A stretch of 33,028 nt of DNA, taken from positions 1-33,028 of the forward strand of contig JAFWJS010000017.1 in assembly GCA_017511535.1 (NCBI GenBank), read 5' to 3'. This document shows, one piece after another, positions 25,910-33,028 of the stretch. This DNA is from Eubacterium sp. (GTDB lineage: Bacteria; Bacillota; Clostridia; Peptostreptococcales; Anaerovoracaceae). Made by a program: the position numbers and the translations under genes. Every line of letters begins with the position of its first letter. The first letter of the stretch is position 1. The notes below the pieces were generated by a model, which was given only the letters and a program-made list of their open reading frames with translations, was not told the origin of the DNA and searched no databases.

Positions 25910-26611
25910 ATGTTTAAAAACAGAACAGTAAACAGATTGCTTGCACTGATCGTTGCTATGACTTACGTTCTGGTTGCTCTTTCTGTATTTTCATTTAAAG
26001 TATATGCTGCAGATCTGGAGGCAGAAGAGTCTGAATATGATGTAGACGACCTGACCTTAAGACAGGCAGTGGATCTGGTAAATGTTACCGAAGAAGCTAA
26101 CACAGCAGGCATAACGATGGCCAGGCAGACTGTCAACGAGTATGAAAGAAGCCAGGAAGAAGAGCGGCTTGAGAAAGCTGCAAAAGAGGCTGAAGAACGG
26201 AAAAAGCGCATAGAGCAGGCAAAGAAAGAACAGAAAGAAAGAGCAGCGAAGCGGAAAGCACACGAGAACACTGTAAGGACCGGCGGCAGCGCCAACTGGA
26301 ACGGACGCAGGATCTCCAGATCGGCAGGATCGATCATGGGGCCGTCCGGAAAGGAAACATACTATAACCTTGACATGAGCGTATGCGTACGCGTCATGAG
26401 AAGAATGGGATTTTCTGAATCTGAGTATCCATATGCTGTCCGTGCAGACGGAGTCAAGACACTCGGCGGATATGTGATGGTAGCTGCAAACCTTGGAATA
26501 AGGCCAAAGGGGACTTTGATCGAGACTTCTGTAGGTACAGGTATTGTTGTCGATACCGGCGGATTCGCGAAGAGAAACAAGACACAGCTGGATATAGCAG
26601 TGAACTGGTAA
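25910..26611 (+). CDS. Secreted 3D-domain-like protein
   Basis: Exported protein with a signal or anchor segment (residues about 8-34, ending in FKVYAA), a charged coiled coil of about 40 residues rich in EEAAKK (about 82-125) and a C-terminal domain of about 85 residues. That domain resembles the double-psi barrel 3D domain of resuscitation-factor-like and lytic transglycosylase proteins: DGVKTLGGYVMVAANLG, RPKGTLIETSVGTGIVVDTGG and TQLDIAVNW carry the conserved Asp residues. It may cut or bind peptidoglycan. Start at 25910: GGAGG nine bases upstream. The TTG at 25865 overlaps the -10 box and is not used. 233 residues. Confidence 0.78.
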   Translation: MFKNRTVNRLLALIVAMTYVLVALSVFSFKVYAADLEAEESEYDVDDLTLRQAVDLVNVTEEANTAGITMARQTVNEYERSQEEERLEKAAKEAEERKKRIEQAKKEQKERAAKRKAHENTVRTGGSANWNGRRISRSAGSIMGPSGKETYYNLDMSVCVRVMRRMGFSESEYPYAVRADGVKTLGGYVMVAANLGIRPKGTLIETSVGTGIVVDTGGFAKRNKTQLDIAVNW

Positions 26612-26654
26612 TACATTATCGTAAACATCAGATAGCCATCAGAAGGAGGGGCGA

Positions 26655-27083
26655 ATGAGCAGAAGAAAAATAGTATCTTTGATACTGATTGCGGTACTTA
26701 CAGTAACATCGATCGCCGCAGTCACTTCCTGCAAGAAGGAAGAAAAAGCGCCTGAAACGCTTGAGGAATATATAGAACAGTCTGAAAGCGCGAAAGAGGA
26801 GCTGAAAGAGATCAGTGACTCCATGTCTAATGATCTGCTTGACGGTACCATTGAAGTACAGGGCAATGACATGATCATGACATTGAAGTATAAGGAGACT
26901 TATGAAGAATCATACTTCAGTGATATGAAGAAGGCAATGGAAGACAAGCTGGATGAATACAGATCATCATTCAGTGACGCGCTTTCAAATGTAGAGAAGG
27001 AGTCAGGGATAAGTGACATAGGACTTAAGCTGGTTGTACTTAACGGTGATGGGGCAGAGATCTATAAAGCAGATCTTGAATAG
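26655..27083 (+). CDS. Putative lipoprotein, DUF4854-like
   Basis: Function unknown. A signal peptide ends in the lipobox VTSC (Cys26), so the mature protein is likely lipid-anchored outside the membrane. The rest is a small alpha/beta domain of about 110 residues: LEEYIEQSES near the start, IEVQGNDMIMTLKYKE in the middle and ESGISDIGLKLVVLNGDGAEIY at the end. The protein downstream has the same pattern, so the two are paralogues from a tandem duplication. AGGAGGGG precedes the ATG by four to nine bases. 142 residues. Confidence 0.7.
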   Translation: MSRRKIVSLILIAVLTVTSIAAVTSCKKEEKAPETLEEYIEQSESAKEELKEISDSMSNDLLDGTIEVQGNDMIMTLKYKETYEESYFSDMKKAMEDKLDEYRSSFSDALSNVEKESGISDIGLKLVVLNGDGAEIYKADLE

Positions 27084-27110
27084 CAGATATATAATAAACG
27101 GAGGAAGGAA

Positions 27111-27707
27111 ATGAAAAAGAATATCGTTCCAGCAATTATTGCTTCTGCAATACTGGCGTCAGGGACTGTTGCTCTTGCAGCGTATACATATATGAAGAAG
27201 GGGCAAAGGGATGTTCCTGAGGAGGAAAAGACTGAAGAAGCAGGTGAAGCTGAGGCAGAGGTGATTGAAGACTCAGAGGAAGCTGAATCAGAGGAAGCTA
27301 TCGAAGACGCAGAGACTGAAGCTGCTGACGATATTCCTGAAGAGCTGCCGGAGCAGGAGGCTGACCTGGAATCTTATCTGCAGCAGCATCCTGAGGAAGA
27401 AGAAAGCCTCAACGCTGTAAAGGACAGTTTCACAGCAGATGGAGTCAGAACTGATATCACTGTTACAGGTAATACTGTGTTCTTTGACTTCGTTATGACA
27501 GACGTTGACGATGAGGATACTAAGGAAGCGCTTAAGCCTGATCTGGAGAGCTTCCTGGACGAGCAGAGCGGATCCTATTCTGATATTGTCAGAACGATCG
27601 AGGAAGAAACAGGAATCGAAGGAGTCAAGATGATAGTTATCTTCATGGATGCTCAGGAAGATGAAATAGTCTCAGGCCATTATGACTCTGAAGGCAGGGT
27701 GCTTTGA
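27111..27707 (+). CDS. Putative membrane-anchored DUF4854-like protein
   Basis: Function unknown; paralogue of the gene before it. An N-terminal hydrophobic anchor (residues 6-28) without lipobox is followed by an acidic linker of about 55 residues rich in Glu and Ala, then a domain of about 110 residues: LESYLQQHPEEEESLN, ITVTGNTVFFDFVMTD, and ETGIEGVKMIVIFMDAQEDEI, which align with the upstream protein. 198 residues. GGAGGAAGG lies before the ATG. The gap between the two genes is 27 bases, so they are probably co-transcribed with the 3D-like gene. Confidence 0.7.
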   Translation: MKKNIVPAIIASAILASGTVALAAYTYMKKGQRDVPEEEKTEEAGEAEAEVIEDSEEAESEEAIEDAETEAADDIPEELPEQEADLESYLQQHPEEEESLNAVKDSFTADGVRTDITVTGNTVFFDFVMTDVDDEDTKEALKPDLESFLDEQSGSYSDIVRTIEEETGIEGVKMIVIFMDAQEDEIVSGHYDSEGRVL

Positions 27708-27784
27708 TAGTATAGCGGATCCTGTTGGACCAATGATCAAAGTGTATATATGATTATGATTAATAATTAAATGGAGGTATGATT

Positions 27785-27949
27785 ATGGCTAAGTATAAGT
27801 GCATGATGTGCGGATATGTCTATGATGAGGAAAAGGGCGATCCTGATAACGGTATCCCTGCAGGGACGAAATGGGAAGATCTTCCGGCAAGCTATGCATG
27901 CCCAGTATGTGCTTCACCTAAGGGACAGTTCAAGAAGGTGGAAGACTGA
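27785..27949 (+). CDS. Rubredoxin
   Basis: Small one-iron electron carrier of anaerobes, used for reducing oxygen or peroxide and in other redox chains. The 54-residue product is complete: [19 protein letters not shown] at the start gives the first CxxCGY knuckle (Cys6, Cys9), and [13 protein letters not shown] gives the second (Cys39, Cys42). GGAGG is seven bases before the ATG. A weak promoter TTGGAC-18-TATGAT lies at 27725-27754. No redox partner gene adjoins. Confidence 0.96.
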   Translation: MAKYKCMMCGYVYDEEKGDPDNGIPAGTKWEDLPASYACPVCASPKGQFKKVED

Positions 27950-27988
27950 TAACTGAAGATAGCAGTCTTGCAGCTCAAAGCAAAAAGA

Positions 27989-28018
27989 AACCGGGACACG
28001 TATGCGTCCCGGTTTTTT
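27989..28018. terminator. Bidirectional terminator after rubredoxin
   Basis: AACCGGGAC (27989-27997) pairs with GTCCCGGTT (28006-28014) and is followed by a T run rightward and TTTCTTTTT leftward; it serves both rubredoxin and the convergent large gene. Confidence 0.85.
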
Positions 28019-28035
28019 GGTATTTATCATGGTCA

Positions 28036-31000
28036 TCAGATCTCAGATCTCGGAGTGCCGAATCCATCCAGACCGCTGCCGCGAAGTACGCTGTTGATCA
28101 TGTTCTGGTCATAAACACCCCGTCTCAGAAGATATTCTATCGTAAGGTCATATCTGCTGGCGTCTGAAAGTACATGGCCTGCTTTATACAGCAGCCTTAC
28201 TGAATCTTCCCATGTGAGTCTGAGGGCAAAACAGATCGCGATCGCAGTTTTCTTATCAGGCTTATAGTCCGGATCATTGAGTACTTTGTTCAGCTCTTCG
28301 CTGTCAATAGGCATTCTGGACCTCAGTGTTCTGGCGTTGAGATTGCCTTTCTCCATCAGTTTATTCAAGGTATCACAGAATGAAGAATCACTTCCGTCAA
28401 CCATGGCCATCAGAAGAGCGTTCTGCATAGCCTCATGCCGCAGGGCTTTTGCTTCGCTGTACTCTTCCTGCTCGTCAAGATTGTTCTCTTCACTGACAAA
28501 GTCGACTCCATACTTCTGGAGGTTTTCTTCGGTCCTGGCTCTTGCCTCAGCTTCTGCCTGAGCATGTGCTTCCTCTTCGGCTTTCTTGGCAGCTTCTGCA
28601 GCTTCTTCAGCAGCTCTCTCGCCAGTATCATCTGCTGCTTTTTCGTCAGCATCATCTGCTGGTTGTTCAGCGGTACTATCATCTTCGGCGACTGGCTCGT
28701 CTGTATGATCATCAACAGGAGTTCCCTCTTCAGAAGCCTCAAAAATGTCGTCGATCTCAATTTTTTCTTCTATCTCAGTATCAGCTTCAGGCTGAACATC
28801 AGCAGGCTCCGGCTCATCTTCTTCCTCGGGTTCAGGCTCCTTTACAACTTCTGTTTCAAGAGGTTCAAAATCATTTACAAATGGGTTGCGGAAGATATCG
28901 TCAAAAGTTATCTGTAAGCCTACAGACTCATCTGATGTCTCAGGCTCTTCAGCTGCGGCTTCTTCAGGCTCTTCCTCAATCTCAGGTTCCGGCTCCTCTT
29001 CAGGTTCTTCAACTGAAACTTCTTCAGACTGTTCAGCTGTGACTTCTTCAGGTTCTTCTTCAACTTCAGGTTCAGCCTGTACCTCTGGTTCTGATTCTTC
29101 GACAGGGGACACAACAGGCTCCTCTGGTTCGGATTCAGGCTCTTCGATGATCTCTGGCTCAGGTCCTTCTTCTGGTTCCGGTTCCTGTTCAGATTCAGGC
29201 TCTTCGTCCTGATTCTGCATAGCAATGACAGCAGCAGCGCTGAGAGGTTCTGGTTCCGGATTTACAAACTTATCAGCATATGGATCATACTCAAGGACAG
29301 TAGGTTCCTTAGGAACAGGGATGCCTGTTGTTTCTTCTTCAGCTTCTTCTTCCTCTTCCTCGATATTTTCTTCCTCGGAGGAGACAGCTTCTTCAACCGT
29401 TTCTTCTGGAGAAACTTCTGTTTCCTGCTCCGGTTCGGTATCAGGCTCAGGAGTTTCTATAGTGTATTCTACATCTTCGGTATCTATTGCGATATTTTCT
29501 TCGCCCTCAGCTTCTTCCAGCTCTTTTACAGGTTCTTCAGCAGGAGTCTCCTCTGGTTCCTCATCAGCTTCAGGTTCGGGTTCTTCTGCTGTTTCAGTTT
29601 CCTCAACCAGGATCTCTTCCGTTTCAGGCTTTTCGGCAGGAGTTTCTTCAGGTTCTTCAGCCGTGGCTTCTTCAGATTCTTCCTCGATCTCAGGCTCAGT
29701 TTCTTCTTCGGATTCCGGTTCAGGCTCTTCAACAGGAGCTTCTTCCGGCTCTTCTTCAGTTTCAGGCTCAGACGGTTCTTCTGTCTCAGACTGCTCTATG
29801 CCGAGTGCTTCAAAAATATCGTCTCTTGATGACTGATATGAGTCAAGTGTCAGTTCTCCATCAGCAAGCTTCGCTATAAGAACAGTATCGACCGCTTTCT
29901 TGACGTCATCGTCAGGTACTTCGTCCTTGACCTTATCAAGTTCTGCGATCACGGCGTCAGGTATATCTTCAAGAGCTATATCATGAGGCAGGAAGTCTGT
30001 CCTGAATTCATGTTTCTCACCTGAAAGCTCTGCGAGGATGCGGGCTTCTTCCTCCTGCATCTCCTTTATCTCAGACATGATGCTGCTTCTTGCAGACTGA
30101 ACTGAATCCAGGGTCAGCTCACCTCTGGTAAGCCTGGATATGAGTATTGCGTCTATTGTCTTATGTATATCATCATCAGTTACTTCACCGTTGATAGAAT
30201 CCAGCTCAGCTACGATAAGAGCAGGAATGTCATCTATTGGAGTATCATCCGGTATACAGTCTGGTTCAAGTGAGTGCTTGACCGGTATCGGCTGAGGCTC
30301 CGGCTCTTCAGGCTGAGGCTCAGGCACTTTCTGCGGCTCCTGAGGGGCAGGGGACTGCTCCGGCTTTTCCTGCTCAGGCGCTTTCTGCGGTTCCTCAGGT
30401 TTGGCTTCTTCAGCCTTCTGAGATGCCTTGGCAGCATCTTCAGCCTTCTTCTTTTCCATTACCTTGGCGATGACATTATCGATTATGTCCTCGAACTGCA
30501 TACCCGGCTGGTTGCTGAGAGTCTCCTGAGCGAGCGCTTCTGCAAGGGCTCTCGTCTGTTCGTCCGTGATATCAGGCTCTTCATCAGCGGCGGTATCGTC
30601 GCTGAGGTCCTGCCATGCAAGCTCTTCCGGCGATATCTCCGGCTCTGCGTGCATCTGGAGCGTAGGAGCGTTCGCAAGGTATTTATCAAAGTCATACGAC
30701 CCGTCGGCATAATCCATGTCCGAATCGTCAAAACTTGATACAGCTACAGCTTCATAGTCTCCGGGCGCAAGATCTGCAACACTTGCAATGTTATGGCTGC
30801 TCTGACGCGTGAACGAGCTTCCGCCGTCTCTCTGGGCAGGCGGTACGTATGGTTCAGAATGTATATAACCGCTTCCTGAAGGTGATGTTGAAGCTGTTCT
30901 CGCCGCAGGCGGAGTATACGTCTCTCTGTGGATGTAGTCAGACGATGATACGGCAGGCTGCGCCGGTTCCGGTTCGTTTACTGTATATGATGATACAGTG

Positions 31001-31812
31001 TAGTCCGCTGCTGAGACCGGGGCAGGAGCAGGTGCCGGCTGTGCTTCTTTTTCTTCATATGCCTGCACGGTATAATCTGCAGCCGATACAGGAGCGGGTG
31101 CCGGCCTTGGAGCCGGCTGAGGCTCAGGTTCTGGTTCTGGAGCAGGAGCTGTGTACTCCGGCTCTTCATATTCCGGCTCAGATGGCGCTGTGTATTCAGG
31201 CACTTCACGGCTGAATGAAGGCTCTTCCGTGACAGGAGCTGCGTTTATCTCCGGCTCTTCATCAGGATCGGGATCCGCAGGCGGAGCAGAGTGCCTTGCG
31301 CCGGCTGCGACAGCTTCATAGCTGCCGTCAGAAAGATCGGACGGCTTGGCGATCTGCCGTGTCTTTACAGCAGGTTTTGCTCTGAATACCTTCTGGTCCG
31401 GATCCCTTGATTCAGCGCCGGGTCTTGCAGACGCAGCGACAGCTTCATAGTCGCCGAAGTCAGCCATTGACTCAGGATTCTTGAAAGTAGGGTGTTCTCC
31501 GTCATCAAGAGCTGATCTGTATTTGTCAGCCATAGTCTGTGGCTGGGAATTCTGTTCTACCTGCTGTTTCAGGCGGGCTATCTCAGCTTCCTGCTGTGCT
31601 ATGATCTCAGAAGCCGGAAGAGCGTTCTCCTCTTCATATTTCTCCTGCTGTTCTCTTCTTCTGGCATCGCGGACCTTTCTGATAGAAGCAGGTACAGCTT
31701 CATAATCTCCGGCGTCATATCTGGAGTCCGTGCTTGACAGCTTAAGGCTTTCTTCACTTGTAGCAATACTTCTTGCTTTTGAGTTCTTACTCTTGTTTTT
31801 TCCTGCGTACAA
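28036..31812 (-). CDS. Very large Glu/Pro-rich disordered protein with XRE-like C-terminal module
   Basis: Function unknown; no signal peptide or membrane helix, so cytoplasmic. 1258 residues. The N-terminal 410 residues are Pro/Ser/Tyr-rich, with four GDYEAV-type motifs near residues 36, 120, 164 and 350, and paired ADYTV and YIH-x-x-x-Y motifs near 245-335. A domain of about 63 residues is duplicated near 517-580 and 606-668 (IDDIPALIVAELD and LEDIPDAVIAELD; both end with GELTLDS). Residues about 670-1115 are acidic low complexity. The last 120 residues are a folded helical module (KKTAIAICFALRLTWEDSVR, LLYKAGHVLSDASRYDLTIE) like the XRE-type tail found on several Clostridia macro-domain proteins. 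The start is TTG, with AGGAGG eight bases upstream overlapping the stop of the preceding gene. Confidence 0.8.
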   Translation of the reverse strand: MYAGKNKSKNSKARSIATSEESLKLSSTDSRYDAGDYEAVPASIRKVRDARRREQQEKYEEENALPASEIIAQQEAEIARLKQQVEQNSQPQTMADKYRSALDDGEHPTFKNPESMADFGDYEAVAASARPGAESRDPDQKVFRAKPAVKTRQIAKPSDLSDGSYEAVAAGARHSAPPADPDPDEEPEINAAPVTEEPSFSREVPEYTAPSEPEYEEPEYTAPAPEPEPEPQPAPRPAPAPVSAADYTVQAYEEKEAQPAPAPAPVSAADYTVSSYTVNEPEPAQPAVSSSDYIHRETYTPPAARTASTSPSGSGYIHSEPYVPPAQRDGGSSFTRQSSHNIASVADLAPGDYEAVAVSSFDDSDMDYADGSYDFDKYLANAPTLQMHAEPEISPEELAWQDLSDDTAADEEPDITDEQTRALAEALAQETLSNQPGMQFEDIIDNVIAKVMEKKKAEDAAKASQKAEEAKPEEPQKAPEQEKPEQSPAPQEPQKVPEPQPEEPEPQPIPVKHSLEPDCIPDDTPIDDIPALIVAELDSINGEVTDDDIHKTIDAILISRLTRGELTLDSVQSARSSIMSEIKEMQEEEARILAELSGEKHEFRTDFLPHDIALEDIPDAVIAELDKVKDEVPDDDVKKAVDTVLIAKLADGELTLDSYQSSRDDIFEALGIEQSETEEPSEPETEEEPEEAPVEEPEPESEEETEPEIEEESEEATAEEPEETPAEKPETEEILVEETETAEEPEPEADEEPEETPAEEPVKELEEAEGEENIAIDTEDVEYTIETPEPDTEPEQETEVSPEETVEEAVSSEEENIEEEEEEAEEETTGIPVPKEPTVLEYDPYADKFVNPEPEPLSAAAVIAMQNQDEEPESEQEPEPEEGPEPEIIEEPESEPEEPVVSPVEESEPEVQAEPEVEEEPEEVTAEQSEEVSVEEPEEEPEPEIEEEPEEAAAEEPETSDESVGLQITFDDIFRNPFVNDFEPLETEVVKEPEPEEEDEPEPADVQPEADTEIEEKIEIDDIFEASEEGTPVDDHTDEPVAEDDSTAEQPADDADEKAADDTGERAAEEAAEAAKKAEEEAHAQAEAEARARTEENLQKYGVDFVSEENNLDEQEEYSEAKALRHEAMQNALLMAMVDGSDSSFCDTLNKLMEKGNLNARTLRSRMPIDSEELNKVLNDPDYKPDKKTAIAICFALRLTWEDSVRLLYKAGHVLSDASRYDLTIEYLLRRGVYDQNMINSVLRGSGLDGFGTPRSEI

Positions 31813-31815
31813 GGA

Positions 31816-32058
31816 TCATTCCTCCTGTTTATCTACGTTATGTTCAGAATCATTATTATCAGTTTCTGTGTCATCATCGGCGTGATGCGCATGTTTCGGT
31901 ACGATAACAGCGTCGACATATTCCCTGGCTTCTTCTATCAGCTGTTCACATGTTACGCCTTCCGGGACCGTTACAAAGTCATCGTTTTCAGGTATGTCAA
32001 AAGCCTTCTCGAGCATACTCTTTCCATCATCGAGATATTTCTTCAGTTTCTCAAACAT
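31816..32058 (-). CDS. Small acidic protein coupled to the large disordered protein
   Basis: Not recognised. 79 residues: an amphipathic N-terminal helix (MFEKLKKYLDDGKSMLEKAFD), a middle part FVTVPEGVTCEQLIEEAREYVDAVIVP, then a short His-rich patch and a very acidic tail. Start chosen at 32058, where GGAGG lies eight bases upstream; a longer frame to 32127 has no ribosome binding site. Its last codons and stop (AGGAGGAATGA) include the ribosome binding site of the large gene, so the two proteins are made together and may work as partners. Confidence 0.65.
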   Translation of the reverse strand: MFEKLKKYLDDGKSMLEKAFDIPENDDFVTVPEGVTCEQLIEEAREYVDAVIVPKHAHHADDDTETDNNDSEHNVDKQEE

Positions 32059-32177
32059 GTCCTGCGCCTCCGATGCAGATTGATGGCAACGCAAAATAGT
32101 CAGTTTCCACCTTTTATAATGTACCACCGATTCACAGACAGCGGAAGAATATAAAATGTACCATATCGTTACTTCTG

Positions 32178-32206
32178 TTGACAGGGAGACTCATTATGTG
32201 TAAAGA
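32178..32206 (+). promoter_or_regulatory. Possible thrH promoter
   Basis: Perfect TTGACA (32178-32183), 17 bases, weak TAAAGA (32201-32206). The 120 bases between the divergent genes hold nothing else I can support. Confidence 0.4.
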
Positions 32207-32255
32207 TATGAATAGATAATATATGACAGACGGATACTCGGAAGGGGGTAACTAT

Positions 32256-32864
32256 ATGTATATTACTTGTCTTGACCTTGAAGGTGTACTTGCGCCTGAG
32301 ATATGGATCGAATTTTCGAAGGAAAGCGGCATACCTGAACTGACCAGGACCACAAGAGATGAGCCTGACTATGACAAGCTCATGAAGTGGAGGATCGGGA
32401 TCCTGAAAGAGCATGGGCTTGGTCTTAAGGAGATACAGGATACTATATCAAGGATCGACCTTCTTCCGGGCGCAAGAGATTTCCTGGATCAGCTAAGAGA
32501 GATATCACAGGTGATCATTCTTTCAGATACGTTTACGGAGTTCGCCAAGCCTATCATGAAGAAGCTCGGTATGCCGACTCTCTTCTGCCACTCGCTCAAA
32601 GTCGCTGAAGACGGAGAGATAACGGGATTCAACATCAGGATAGACGACCAGAAGAGAAGATCTGTAGAAGCCCTTCAGTCGATCGGATTCAAGGTGATCG
32701 CAGCAGGGGACAGCTACAACGACCTGACAATGATCCACAACGCGGATGAAGGATTCCTGTTCCGATCGACCGAGAAGATAAAGGAAGACAATCCTGACAT
32801 CAAGGCATTCGACACATATGACGAGTTCCTCGAGGGGATAAAGAGAGTCATAGATGCTGAATAG
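32256..32864 (+). CDS. thrH: ThrH: phosphoserine phosphatase / homoserine phosphotransferase
   Basis: HAD-superfamily enzyme that removes phosphate from phosphoserine and, in characterised homologues, can pass it to homoserine. Motif I is DLEGVL (nucleophile Asp at residue 7), motif II is LSDTF near 89, motif III a Lys in the DDQKRRS region, and motif IV AGDSYNDL near 150. The Glu in place of Asp two residues after the nucleophile is typical of ThrH. 202 residues. Start at 32256 has AAGGGGG seven bases upstream; an in-frame ATG at 32223 has none. Confidence 0.92.
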   Translation: MYITCLDLEGVLAPEIWIEFSKESGIPELTRTTRDEPDYDKLMKWRIGILKEHGLGLKEIQDTISRIDLLPGARDFLDQLREISQVIILSDTFTEFAKPIMKKLGMPTLFCHSLKVAEDGEITGFNIRIDDQKRRSVEALQSIGFKVIAAGDSYNDLTMIHNADEGFLFRSTEKIKEDNPDIKAFDTYDEFLEGIKRVIDAE

Positions 32865-32868
32865 ATAT

Positions 32869-32887
32869 AAAAAAAACCGGGGCTCAC
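32869..32887 (+). terminator. Left arm of a terminator split by an insertion sequence
   Basis: AAAAAAAACCGGGGCTCAC lies after thrH and looks like the ascending arm of an A-tract/GC-stem/T-tract terminator. The matching arm is not seen; the IS element begins right where the loop should be. Confidence 0.5.
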
Positions 32888-33028
32888 TGAACTGACCCCC
32901 GAAAGTTGGACTTAAATCCAACTTGAAGGAGGTCAGTTTTGTTATGGCAAAATACAGTTTTGAATTTAAGATGAAGGTCGTTAATGATTACTGTCAAGGC
33001 GAAGGTGGGTATACATATCTCTCTAAAA
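32888..33028 (+). mobile_element. Left end of an IS3-family insertion sequence (cut by the window edge)
   Basis: The end begins TGAACTGACCCCCGAAAGTT, the TG start and terminal sequence usual for IS3-family elements near the IS150 group. A perfect hairpin AAGTTGGA (32903-32910) / TCCAACTT (32917-32924) lies between the end and the orfA start. The right end, orfB and any target duplication are outside the window. Confidence 0.75.
32944..33028 (+). CDS. IS3-family transposase OrfA, partial
   Basis: The first 28 codons are seen: MAKYSFEFKMKVVNDYCQGE and onward, the beginning of the helix-turn-helix OrfA protein (HTH_Tnp type) that binds the element's ends. GGAGG lies 11 bases before the ATG. The frame is open to the window edge, so truncation cannot be judged. 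Confidence 0.8.
   Translation, partial: MAKYSFEFKMKVVNDYCQGEGGYTYLSK

Noticed and set aside
28900-29800. DNA repeat array or CRISPR-like pattern
   Set aside because: The repetition is irregular codon-level Glu/Pro coding without constant repeat and spacer lengths; no CRISPR repeats are seen anywhere in the window.
28277-30738. Several plus-strand ORFs up to about 200 residues, rich in Ser or Leu/Gln, opposite the large gene
   Set aside because: They mirror the GAA/GAG/CCT-rich codons of the minus-strand gene, have no ribosome binding sites, and are pure low complexity.
32128-32255. Extra gene between the small acidic protein gene and thrH
   Set aside because: No frame with a ribosome binding site; only a possible thrH promoter is visible.

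Overview
The window is a chromosomal segment of a mid-GC, low-complexity-tolerant Gram-positive anaerobe, most likely a member of the Clostridia (Bacillota). Pointers are the strong AGGAGG-type ribosome binding sites, sigma-A-like promoters, CCA-encoding tRNA genes behind a 5S rRNA, the RbgA/YprB/XRE-like protein set, formyl-THF synthetase with FchA, rubredoxin and ThrH. The exact genus cannot be fixed from the sequence alone.

Layout: 1-1340 is the tail of an rRNA operon (23S-5S spacer, 5S, tRNA-Glu), a leftward Nudix gene and a tRNA-Leu gene whose 3' end plus terminator is duplicated. 1342-3260 holds bioY behind a probable BirA operator, a convergent YprB-type exonuclease and a candidate C-rich small RNA. 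3384-10233 is a rightward housekeeping block: proC, nudF, a XerD-like recombinase with two altered catalytic residues, rplS, rbgA, rnhB, fhs and fchA. 10300-14563 is a leftward four-gene cassette (SGNH hydrolase, DUF4358, MBOAT, DHHW protein) that probably O-acylates a cell-surface polymer.

14680-21416 carries the branched-chain amino acid genes ilvB, ilvN, ilvC, ilvD, followed closely by argF and a TetR regulator. The TetR gene is separated by a terminator from an mmpL promoter that holds two matching operators; mmpL overlaps a secreted Leu/Gly heptad-repeat protein gene. 25813-27949 has a secreted 3D-like protein behind a response-regulator-like box, two tandem paralogous envelope proteins and rubredoxin.

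28036-32058 (leftward) is the least explained part: a translationally coupled pair made of a 79-residue acidic protein and a 1258-residue, largely disordered, Glu/Pro-rich protein with four GDYEAV-type motifs, a duplicated 63-residue domain and a C-terminal XRE-like helical module. It is the best candidate here for an undescribed system. The window ends with thrH and the left end of an IS3-family element that seems to have landed in the loop of the thrH terminator.
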